DNA of 14,247 nucleotides from Clostridium sp. (GTDB lineage Bacteria > Bacillota > Clostridia > Lachnospirales > Lachnospiraceae). Where the stretch lies: positions 1 to 14,247 of the forward strand of contig JAEDOC010000045.1 of NCBI GenBank assembly GCA_016302185.1. The letters run 5' to 3'. A model generated the notes under the pieces. The model was not told the origin of the DNA, did no database searches, and worked only from the letters and a program-made list of their open reading frames with translations. Shown one piece after another: positions 6,826 to 12,699 of this stretch. How positions within the stretch are numbered: the first letter of the stretch is position 1; each line of letters starts with the position of its first letter. The position numbers were made by a program, and so were the translations under genes.

Positions 6826-7467
6826 TTATTCATTTTTTATACCTGCGTTTTCGAATTCCCTTCGCAGCTTTTCGATTGCCTTTTTCTCGATGCGGGATAC
6901 ATAGGAACGGGAGATGCCAAGATCTCCCGCTATCTCCCGCTGTGTATGCTCTTTTTCACCGAACAGTCCGTAGCGCCGCCTTAAAACCAGCTGTTCTGTC
7001 TCCTTTAAGCAGGTACGATAAGCCTCGTAGAGCTTCGCCACATCCTGATTCAGAATAATCTCTTCCAATGCCTCTCGTTCCCCGGTTTCCAGCACATCAA
7101 TCAGATTTACGGTTTCTCCATCCTTATCTACCCCAATGGGGTCATAAAGTGATACATCCCTGGCATATTTTTTACCAGCACGGAACATCATCAGAATCTC
7201 ATTTTCCACACATTTGGCTGCATAGGTCGCCAGCCGGGAGCCACGGTCTGCTTTAAAAGTATTGACGGCTTTAATCAGGCCGATGGTTCCCACGGACAAA
7301 AGATCTTCCATCTCATAGTCCGTATACTGATATTTTTTTATCACATGGGCAACCAGTCTTAGATTCCGCTCAATCAGCACAGATCTGGCCTCTTCGTCGC
7401 CCTCATGGAAGCGCTTTAAATATTCCCGTTCTTCGCCGGCCGTAAGTGGTTTGGGAAATGTCTTCAA
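6826..7467 (-). CDS. sigK: RNA polymerase sporulation sigma factor SigK, no pro-sequence
   Basis: This is the late mother-cell sigma factor. The 213-residue protein starts MKTFPKPLTAGEEREYL, then region 2 (ERNLRLVAHVIKKY, DLLSVGTIGLIKAV, RLATYAAKCVENEILM), then the SigK-like DVSLYDPIGVDKDGE and IDVL segments, and region 4 with the helix-turn-helix TQREIAGDLGISRSYVSRIEKKA near residues 170-192. The DVSL-DPIG-DK pattern favours SigK over SigE. The start is TTG at 7467: GAGGTGG lies 6 nt upstream, whereas the other TTG at 7482 has its Shine-Dalgarno too close. An in-frame TAA at 7495-7497 excludes any 20-residue pro-sequence like that of Bacillus, so activation by SpoIVFB-type cleavage is unlikely. 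The gene is intact, with no skin-type interruption. A SigK-like promoter lies just upstream and a hairpin follows. Confidence 0.92.
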   Translation of the reverse strand: MKTFPKPLTAGEEREYLKRFHEGDEEARSVLIERNLRLVAHVIKKYQYTDYEMEDLLSVGTIGLIKAVNTFKADRGSRLATYAAKCVENEILMMFRAGKKYARDVSLYDPIGVDKDGETVNLIDVLETGEREALEEIILNQDVAKLYEAYRTCLKETEQLVLRRRYGLFGEKEHTQREIAGDLGISRSYVSRIEKKAIEKLRREFENAGIKNE

Positions 7468-7495
7468 ACGAAGCCACCTCAATGCTCCATTACTT

Positions 7496-7523
7496 TATCT
7501 TATGCCGTCGGGAAGTCCGAAGT
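7496..7523 (-). promoter_or_regulatory. Candidate SigK-type (mother-cell) promoter of sigK
   Basis: On the minus strand CATAAGATA (7496-7504) fits the SigK -10 consensus CATANNNTA exactly, and an AC dinucleotide at 7522-7523 lies 17 bp upstream, as in the SigK -35. The predicted start near 7489 leaves about 22 nt to the TTG start and includes the Shine-Dalgarno. SigE recognises a related -10, so SigE control is also possible. A 6-3-6 dyad, TATCAG/CTGATA at 7533-7547, lies just upstream. Confidence 0.55.
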
Positions 7524-7550
7524 GCCTTAGAATATCAGCGTCTGATAATC

Positions 7551-7688
7551 CTAATGGCAGTGTCCGCTGCAGTGCTTGCAGTCCTGTCCGCACTGTAAGG
7601 ATTTCCCGGCTTTTTTATCCTTCACCATGCTTCTCACAGCTGCACCCACCAAAACAATTAAAATAAGAATTCCGACTGCTGTTCCCAT
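7551..7688 (-). CDS. FeoB-associated Cys-rich membrane protein
   Basis: This 45-residue protein has one membrane helix (about residues 4-20, GILILIVLVGAAV), a short basic linker (KDKKAGK) and a Cys-rich tail, CGQDCKHCSGHCH, with Cys33, Cys37, Cys40 and Cys44 plus two His. This is the hallmark of the small FeoB-associated family found downstream of feoB in Firmicutes. It probably helps the FeoB ferrous iron channel, perhaps by binding Fe(II) at the membrane; the mechanism is not established. ATG 7688 follows a GGAGGG Shine-Dalgarno by about 6 nt. It begins 31 nt after the feoB stop with no intervening terminator, so it is the last gene of the feo operon. No clear terminator separates it from sigK, 83 nt downstream. 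Confidence 0.92.
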   Translation of the reverse strand: MGTAVGILILIVLVGAAVRSMVKDKKAGKSLQCGQDCKHCSGHCH

Positions 7689-7719
7689 AACAATCCCTCC
7701 TGAATCAGATTACTTTACT

Positions 7720-9894
7720 TTATACACTTAACTTGCCCTGTACACTTCTTACCGTGGTGAGTGTCCGGCTCTCTTTATACGGCCGAACCAGCAGATAGAG
7801 GAAGCCTGCAATCAGAATCAATGCTGCGATCGTTCCGATTCCAAAGGTTCCTGTTGTTATCAGCGTGCCTACCTGATAAATGCAAAGAGAAACCACATAA
7901 GCCAGAATGGTCTGATATCCGATGGCGAACCAGAACCATTTTGCATTATTCATCTCCCGCTTGATAGCGCCCATCGCTGCGAAGCACGGTGCACACAAGA
8001 GATTGAATACAAGGAAGGAATATGCCGCTACCTGTGTCATGGAGCCTGCCAGGGAACCCCAGATCTCTGCTCCGTCCTCGGCCACTTCTCCAAAACCATA
8101 AAGGATACCGAAGGTACCGACAACATTTTCCTTGGCTACCAGACCGGTAATTGCTGCCACTGCAGCTCTCCATTCTCCCCAGCCAAGCGGAATGAAAATC
8201 CACGCAATGGTGGAGCCAATCGCTGCTAGAATACTGTTATTCATGTCCTCAACCATACCAAAACCGCCTGCTTCAAAGCCAAAGCTCTGTGCAAACCATA
8301 CAAAAATGGTGGAAAGCAGAATGATGGTACCGGCTTTCCTGATGAAGGACCAGCCACGCTCCCACATGCTTCTGAGCACGTTTTCCACGGTCGGCATATG
8401 GTATGCCGGAAGCTCCATTACAAACGGTGCCGGATCTCCCACAAACATTTTTGTCTTTTTCAGAATAATGCCGGAGCAGATGATAGCCGCAATTCCCACA
8501 AAATAAGCGCTGGGTGCTACCCAGGAAGCGCCGCCGAACAGCGCGCCGGCAATCAGGGCGATGATCGGAAGCTTTGCACCGCACGGAATGAAGGTGGTCG
8601 TCATAATTGTCATCTTGCGGTCGCGATCATTCTCAATGGTTCTGGATGCCATAACACCCGGAACGCCGCAGCCGGTTCCGATCAGCATCGGGATAAAGGA
8701 TTTTCCGGAAAGTCCGAATTTACGGAAAATACGATCCATGATGAATGCAATTCGCGCCATATAGCCGCAGGCCTCAAGGAATGCAAGGAAGGCGAACAGC
8801 ACTAACATCTGCGGCACGAAACCAAGGACAGCACCGACACCGCTGATGATACCGTCAACCAGAAGGCCGGTCAGCCAGTCTGCGCAGCCGATGGATTCCA
8901 GAAATCCCTGTGCTCCCGGAATGATCCATTCTCCAAACAGAGTGTCATTGGTCCAGTCGGTCAAAAACGCACCCACAGTTGTCACGGAAACATAGTACAC
9001 GATGTACATAACTGCTGCGAAAATCGGAAGCGCAAGGAAACGGTTGGTCACTACACGGTCTATTTTATCAGAAAGAGACATCTGCTGCTTTACCCGCTTC
9101 TTATAGCAGTCCTCAATGATATTTCCTATGTAGTTATAGCGTTCTCCGGTGATGATGCTTTCCGAATCATCATCCATCTCCTTCTCACAGGAAACGATAT
9201 CTTCCTCAATATGGGCTAATAAGGACGGATCCAGTGCAAGGCTTTCCTGTACCTTGGCGTCGCGCTCAAACAGCTTGATCGCATACCAGCGCTCCATACT
9301 GGACTCCACATGGCCGGTAATTGCCTCCTCAATATGGGCAATCGCATGCTCGACACAGCCATCGAAGCTGTGCGCCGGTACCGTCTTCTTGCCGCTTCTG
9401 GCCAGCGCCACCGCGCGCTCCGCCAGCTGCCCGATGCCTTCTCCCTTCAATGCAGAAATCTCAACTACCTTGCAGCCGATATCCTGAGAAAGACGTTCAA
9501 TGTTCAGCTCTTCTCCGCTCTTTTTTACCAGATCCATCATATTCACCGCAATAATAACCGGAATTCCCAGCTCTGTCAACTGCGTGGTCAGATATAAGTT
9601 TCTCTCCAGATTGGTTCCGTCAATAATATTAATGATGGCATCCGGCCGCTCTCCCACCAGGAAGTTTCTGGATACCACTTCCTCCAGTGTGTAGGGAGAT
9701 AAGGAATAAATTCCCGGAAGATCCACAAGGATTGCCTCATCCTCTCTGGTCGTGTGACCTTTCAGCTTTCCTTCTTTCTTTTCTACGGTAACACCGGGCC
9801 AGTTTCCCACAAACTGATTAGAGCCGGTCAAAGCATTAAATAACGTGGTTTTTCCGCTGTTGGGATTGCCGGCTAATGCAATTTTTACTCTCAT
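7720..9894 (-). CDS. feoB: Ferrous iron transport protein B
   Basis: FeoB is the inner-membrane, GTPase-coupled Fe(II) importer. The 724-residue protein has an N-terminal G domain: G1 GNPNSGKT (residues 9-16), G2 Thr36 within NWPGVTVEKKEG, G3 DLPG (58-61), G4 NMMD (118-121) and G5 SALKG (147-151). A helical inhibitory domain of about residues 160-280 follows, then a membrane part with the two paired Gate motifs, GTGCGVPGVMASRTIE and LLCAPCFAAMGAIKREM. Length is normal for the family. The start at ATG 9894 has GAGGAAA 9 nt upstream and puts the G1 loop at the usual distance. It lies downstream of two feoA genes across a 72-nt AT-rich gap containing dyads, and the FeoB-associated small protein follows 31 nt later. 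Iron-repressed expression is expected. Confidence 0.97.
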   Translation of the reverse strand: MRVKIALAGNPNSGKTTLFNALTGSNQFVGNWPGVTVEKKEGKLKGHTTREDEAILVDLPGIYSLSPYTLEEVVSRNFLVGERPDAIINIIDGTNLERNLYLTTQLTELGIPVIIAVNMMDLVKKSGEELNIERLSQDIGCKVVEISALKGEGIGQLAERAVALARSGKKTVPAHSFDGCVEHAIAHIEEAITGHVESSMERWYAIKLFERDAKVQESLALDPSLLAHIEEDIVSCEKEMDDDSESIITGERYNYIGNIIEDCYKKRVKQQMSLSDKIDRVVTNRFLALPIFAAVMYIVYYVSVTTVGAFLTDWTNDTLFGEWIIPGAQGFLESIGCADWLTGLLVDGIISGVGAVLGFVPQMLVLFAFLAFLEACGYMARIAFIMDRIFRKFGLSGKSFIPMLIGTGCGVPGVMASRTIENDRDRKMTIMTTTFIPCGAKLPIIALIAGALFGGASWVAPSAYFVGIAAIICSGIILKKTKMFVGDPAPFVMELPAYHMPTVENVLRSMWERGWSFIRKAGTIILLSTIFVWFAQSFGFEAGGFGMVEDMNNSILAAIGSTIAWIFIPLGWGEWRAAVAAITGLVAKENVVGTFGILYGFGEVAEDGAEIWGSLAGSMTQVAAYSFLVFNLLCAPCFAAMGAIKREMNNAKWFWFAIGYQTILAYVVSLCIYQVGTLITTGTFGIGTIAALILIAGFLYLLVRPYKESRTLTTVRSVQGKLSV

Positions 9895-9935
9895 AATCGT
9901 TTTCCTCTTCTCAAGTTTTAATTTTATAACCGATA

Positions 9936-9963
9936 TTAGTTTTTACTAACTTATCAGTAAAAA
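9936..9963. promoter_or_regulatory. AT-rich dyads in the feoA-feoB gap, candidate metal-regulator site
   Basis: Two overlapping inverted repeats share this spot. One is TTAGT-TTTT-ACTAA (9936-9949). The other is TTTTTACT (9940-9947) paired with AGTAAAAA (9956-9963) around 8 nt. AGTTAGTA recurs at the feo promoter (10457-10464 on the plus strand). TTAG/CTAA ends recall DtxR-type iron regulator sites, but the match is partial. It could instead be an RNA hairpin tuning feoB relative to feoA. Confidence 0.5.
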
Positions 9964-9966
9964 AAA

Positions 9967-10188
9967 TTAATTTACCTCTATCATCTCCGCGTCTGCCTTT
10001 CTTAACGACAGCTCATATCCGCGAACCATCACTTCCACCGGATCACCAAACGGCGCTACCTTCCGGACATAGATATCCGTTCCCCTGGTAATTCCCATAT
10101 CCATAATCCGGCGCTTTACCGCACCTTCTCCATGGAGCTTCAAAACTTTTACGGTATCTCCGCATTTAACATCTCTGAGCGTTGCCAT
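9967..10188 (-). CDS. feoA: FeoA-domain protein (second of tandem pair)
   Basis: This 73-residue FeoA has an SH3-like beta barrel that is cytosolic and thought to modulate FeoB GTPase activity or gating. Family features are the opening TLRDVKCGDTVKVLKL, the RRIMDMGITRGTDIYV core and the end VEVMVRGYELSLRKADAEMI, all typical of FeoA. The upstream ATG at 10194 abuts the AAGGAGGA Shine-Dalgarno, so the ATG at 10188 (7 nt spacing) is the likelier start. It begins 12 nt after the stop of the first feoA and is followed by the 72-nt AT-rich gap before feoB. It has the conventional FeoA layout, whereas its neighbour is more divergent. Confidence 0.93.
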   Translation of the reverse strand: MATLRDVKCGDTVKVLKLHGEGAVKRRIMDMGITRGTDIYVRKVAPFGDPVEVMVRGYELSLRKADAEMIEVN

Positions 10189-10200
10189 ACTCATTCCTCC

Positions 10201-10413
10201 TTAAACCATGATTTTCTTTGCCAATTCCTTATCGATTGCCACACGGGATTCCTTCACATTGACAATCAGATTTCCATTGATCTCGGAAATAACAGTGACA
10301 AATCCGCCTGCTACAAAGCCCAGACTCTCCAAAAAGCGTCTTGTCTCTTCCCTGCCTCCGACTTTCCTGATTCGATTTCTCTTTCCAGCCTCAGCCATGG
10401 ATAACGGCATCAT
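10201..10413 (-). CDS. feoA: FeoA-domain protein (first of tandem pair)
   Basis: This 70-residue FeoA-like protein is a divergent paralogue of the next gene. It has VGGREETRRFLESLGFVAGG followed by VTVISEINGNLIVNVKESRVAIDKELAKKIMV, which matches the G-x-G-F-V and N-L-I-V-x-V-x-x-S-R pattern of clostridial FeoA proteins encoded first in feoA-feoA-feoB operons. ATG 10413 is preceded by AAGGAAGG at 10 nt; the adjacent ATG at 10410 is an alternative. It is the first gene after a strong promoter. Two FeoA paralogues may act as a heteromeric partner set for FeoB or have split roles; the sequence does not say which. Confidence 0.92.
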   Translation of the reverse strand: MMPLSMAEAGKRNRIRKVGGREETRRFLESLGFVAGGFVTVISEINGNLIVNVKESRVAIDKELAKKIMV

Positions 10414-10456
10414 AATTCACCAGCCTTCCTTATAGTGATTCTTTCGTTGGTTTCGT

Positions 10457-10489
10457 AGTTAGTATATTCTTACTTTAGTTTTATGTCAA
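10457..10489 (-). promoter_or_regulatory. Sigma-A type promoter of the feo operon with overlapping repeat element
   Basis: On the minus strand a perfect -35 TTGACA (10484-10489) and a -10 TATACT (10461-10466) are 17 bp apart. The predicted start is near 10454, giving a leader of about 41 nt. The element AGTTAGTA (10457-10464, plus strand) overlaps the -10 and recurs in the feoA-feoB gap, so a repressor bound there would block transcription. No canonical Fur box is seen. Confidence 0.85.
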
Positions 10490-10533
10490 TAACTTTATTG
10501 ATGTTTTTTTCTCATTAAACCGTCTGGAACTTC

Positions 10534-10570
10534 AAACATCCGATCCTACATTTCGCCGGATCGGATGTTT
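10534..10570 (-). terminator. Transcription terminator after cbiK
   Basis: Perfect 13-bp arms (AAACATCCGATCC at 10534-10546 and its complement at 10558-10570) enclose an 11-nt loop, 21 nt after the cbiK stop. On the minus strand the 3' arm ends in GTTT, so the U-tail is short. The rest of the gap up to 10484 is AT-rich and shows nothing else. Confidence 0.8.
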
Positions 10571-10591
10571 CTCTGCCCCTCTGCTTATCCT

Positions 10592-12220
10592 TTACCTCTC
10601 TTTTTCCGGCTCTGGATTCGATACAGATACTTTGTGGTCATACCACACGCCCTTCTTCCCCAGCAGTGCCAGAGCAAATTCCTCCTCCAGCGCAGGAACC
10701 GGGATGTCAAAACCATGAACTGTTTCTTTCATACCGTCACTGTAGGTAACCGTATCTATCGTCGGCTCCAGAAGACCGGTCCCTTCTTTTCCGGCAGCTT
10801 CGGCGGTTCCGGCATAAAGATTGATAATATTTTTTGACGGCAGGGAGACATGAAGCACCATAGCTCCATCCTGTACCGTCAGTGTTCCCTTTCCCTCACA
10901 GGCTTCGTTTACATGAAACATACTGCTGTCCGTATGAAATTCCGCCGTGTAGACACCATCAGAAAGCTCTGTCACTCCGGCTGCGACAGAAACCGTTTCC
11001 GAATCCTCTGCCATCGCATCGGCCGTATGAGCGACATACAGCTCCTGGATCGCTCTGATCCCGCCAAGTCCGGCAATCTGTGCCGTTACATTATCAAAGT
11101 TTCCGGAGGCCTTGAACATACTGATCCAGGAATCCTCATCGTCCCCTGCCATATCGTTATTGGCATGATCTCCGGCAACCACCATCAGCGGACGAAGAAT
11201 CACCTTCTTATAACCTGCCTCGGATACCGCAGAAATCACAGTCTCACAGGAGGTTTCCTCCGGCTCCCCCTCTACGGTTCCGATAAAGACGTTGTCATAG
11301 CCCAACGTGCTCATCTGCGTCTGCATCTGGCTGTAGGATACCTTCGCTGTATGGGAGGTTCCGTGGCCCAGGAATACCAGGGCAACACCATCTTCCTTCG
11401 CTGCCTTCAGGCTGTCATAGCCGGCAGTCCCTACAGACTCCGCGGTGATCGCCTCCGCTACGGCCTGTTTGTCCGCATTTACCACGGATGCATCAGTGCC
11501 AACTTCTCCCAACAGCGGCTCGGCAACCTTTACAGTCTCAAATTTGTCTTTATAATTCTCCAGTGTTTCCACCAACTCGTCATATTCTGCACCGTGCATT
11601 AAATGGGTCGGCTGTACAATCAGATTCTTTACTCCGTTCGAAACAGCCCGCTCCAGCGCCTGATCCATATTGTCGATATATTCGCCATCTCTTGCCTGAA
11701 TATGATTAATAATAATCTGCGCCGTAAACGCTCTTCTCACAGACCAGTCCGGATACGCCTCCTGCAGAGCCTCCTCAATTCCCTTAATATCTTCCACACG
11801 GCTGTCGTTGAAGGAGGTACCAAAGCTGACCGCCAGAATCTCATTTTCGCCGATTCCATCCTGATTGCGCGGATCATCCTTCGAGGCATCTCCGGTATCA
11901 CGGCCAAAATAATCCGGATCCGCATTTTCTCCTTCCACCAGTTCCTTCTGCTCATCGGTCAGAGCATCCCAGGCTGCTTTCGCCTCCGCACACTGTGCAT
12001 CGGTATTTTCCGTCCGTTTCTGCACATAGATGGCATCAATCAGAGCAGCTACCCGATCCGCTGCTTCTTTATCTGCATCTGCTGCACCTGCCTCAGGTTC
12101 CTCTGTCTGCATGCTCTCCGCCGCAGGGGCGCTGTCCTCAGTCTGAGAGGAACAGCCGGTTATCATCAGAACACTGCTTATAAATACTGTCAACAACGTA
12201 GTTACAAATCTCTTCTTCAT
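10592..12220 (-). CDS. cbiK: CbiK-type sirohydrochlorin cobaltochelatase, lipoprotein form
   Basis: This is a 542-residue surface lipoprotein. A signal peptide ends in the lipobox ITGC with lipidated Cys23. Residues 24-125 form an acidic linker containing a short helical motif (AAWDALTDEQKELVEGE) seen in many secreted Firmicutes proteins. Residues about 126-405 are the CbiK chelatase fold: ILAVSFGTSFNDSR, then QPTHLMHGAEYD (His206, His209), GHGTSH (His286, His290) and MVVAGDHANNDMAGDDEDSW (His352). Residues about 410-535 are an extra beta-rich domain beginning DGVYTAEFHTDSSMFHV and ending near WYDHKVSVSNP; I cannot assign it. CbiK normally inserts Co(II) into sirohydrochlorin in the cytosol; an exported form may instead bind cobalt or a tetrapyrrole. 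Start ATG 12220 has GAGGAG 8 nt upstream. Expression is controlled by a cobalamin riboswitch. Confidence 0.92.
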   Translation of the reverse strand: MKKRFVTTLLTVFISSVLMITGCSSQTEDSAPAAESMQTEEPEAGAADADKEAADRVAALIDAIYVQKRTENTDAQCAEAKAAWDALTDEQKELVEGENADPDYFGRDTGDASKDDPRNQDGIGENEILAVSFGTSFNDSRVEDIKGIEEALQEAYPDWSVRRAFTAQIIINHIQARDGEYIDNMDQALERAVSNGVKNLIVQPTHLMHGAEYDELVETLENYKDKFETVKVAEPLLGEVGTDASVVNADKQAVAEAITAESVGTAGYDSLKAAKEDGVALVFLGHGTSHTAKVSYSQMQTQMSTLGYDNVFIGTVEGEPEETSCETVISAVSEAGYKKVILRPLMVVAGDHANNDMAGDDEDSWISMFKASGNFDNVTAQIAGLGGIRAIQELYVAHTADAMAEDSETVSVAAGVTELSDGVYTAEFHTDSSMFHVNEACEGKGTLTVQDGAMVLHVSLPSKNIINLYAGTAEAAGKEGTGLLEPTIDTVTYSDGMKETVHGFDIPVPALEEEFALALLGKKGVWYDHKVSVSNPEPEKER

Positions 12221-12303
12221 CTGAAACTCTCCTCTTTTCTTCACTGCCTTTCGCAATGACCTTATAATTGACAGAAATGATTCTTTCGGCCCCGACTAAC
12301 CTC

Positions 12304-12342
12304 AAAAAAACGCCCTTCACTGATGATATCAGTAAAAGGGCG
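12304..12342 (-). terminator. Riboswitch expression-platform terminator before cbiK
   Basis: On the minus strand, CGCCC-rich arms (12311-12324 and 12328-12342, about 14 bp with a mismatch or G:U) form a stable stem over an ATC loop and are followed by seven T's at 12304-12310. It lies about 84 nt before the cbiK start and about 120 nt after the B12 box, the expected place for cobalamin-triggered premature termination. Confidence 0.88.
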
Positions 12343-12429
12343 CATAATTTCGTATAACAAAAAGAACCTTCCGGAGAATCCATGGCTTTCCGAAGGTATG
12401 TGTTTCATTATATCGGCTTGCGACCAATT

Positions 12430-12626
12430 ACTCGTGGCCGGTGGCAAAAACCACTCCTGTTTTCCAGGCAGGTCTCCTGACTTACGGATCCACATGAAAG
12501 GCCGCCTTCCCAATCGCTCAGTGACATCTATGGCCCCTCACTCCCCGCTTACAGTGACGAGTTCGTACAGGATTTACACCTGTTTCCCTTTTCATCAGAC
12601 AGCATTACACCGTCCGAACCTGATGC
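12430..12626 (-). ncRNA. Cobalamin riboswitch aptamer (RF00174 type)
   Basis: The conserved B12 box reads AAGTCAGGAGACCTGCCT on the minus strand (12466-12483). Upstream are the core segments GGGAAACAGGTGTAAATCC (near 12570-12588) and CGTCACTGTAAGCGGGGAG, in the order expected. A CATCAG/CTGATG pair (12620-12625 and 12593-12598) closes the 5' hairpin. After the B12 box, CCTG-GAAAA-CAGG forms a short hairpin. The 5' end coincides with the predicted transcription start; the 3' limit is approximate. With the terminator at 12304-12342 it should switch off the cbiK lipoprotein gene when adenosyl- or other cobalamin is abundant. Confidence 0.93.
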
Positions 12627-12630
12627 AACT

Positions 12631-12659
12631 AAAATAGCACATTCCGATATAATTGTAAA
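12631..12659 (-). promoter_or_regulatory. Sigma-A type promoter of the riboswitch-cbiK transcript
   Basis: On the minus strand, -35 TTTACA (12654-12659) and -10 TATTTT (12631-12636) are separated by 17 bp. The predicted start is near 12624, exactly at the 5' edge of the riboswitch, giving a leader of about 400 nt. It begins just 13 nt after the U-run of the preceding terminator. Confidence 0.75.
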
Positions 12660-12671
12660 GCGTATCTTTAC

Positions 12672-12699
12672 AAAAAGCGCTGCCTTAAATCAGCAGCGC
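12672..12699 (-). terminator. Intrinsic terminator overlapping the ABC ATPase stop codon
   Basis: On the minus strand GCGCTGC (12693-12699) pairs with GCAGCGC (12677-12683) across a 9-nt loop and is followed by five T's (12672-12676). The 5' arm encodes the last residues of the ATPase and the stop codon TAA is in the loop, so the signal is compressed into the end of the gene. Confidence 0.87.

Noticed and set aside
7533..7547. TATCAG-CGT-CTGATA dyad between the FeoB-associated gene and sigK as a terminator
   Set aside because: The stem is only 6 bp, low in GC and lacks a T-run. It may be an operator, but there is no evidence.
10414..10533. Canonical Fur box upstream of feoA
   Set aside because: No GATAATGATAATCATTATC-like 19-mer is present; only the AGTTAGTA elements were found.
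10850..12259. Plus-strand frames of 250 and 218 codons opposite cbiK
   Set aside because: They are antisense shadows of a well-supported gene; they are Arg- and His-rich with no motif.
12138..12637. Open frames of 80-104 codons on both strands in the cbiK leader
   Set aside because: The region is explained by the cobalamin riboswitch, its terminator and the cbiK signal peptide region.
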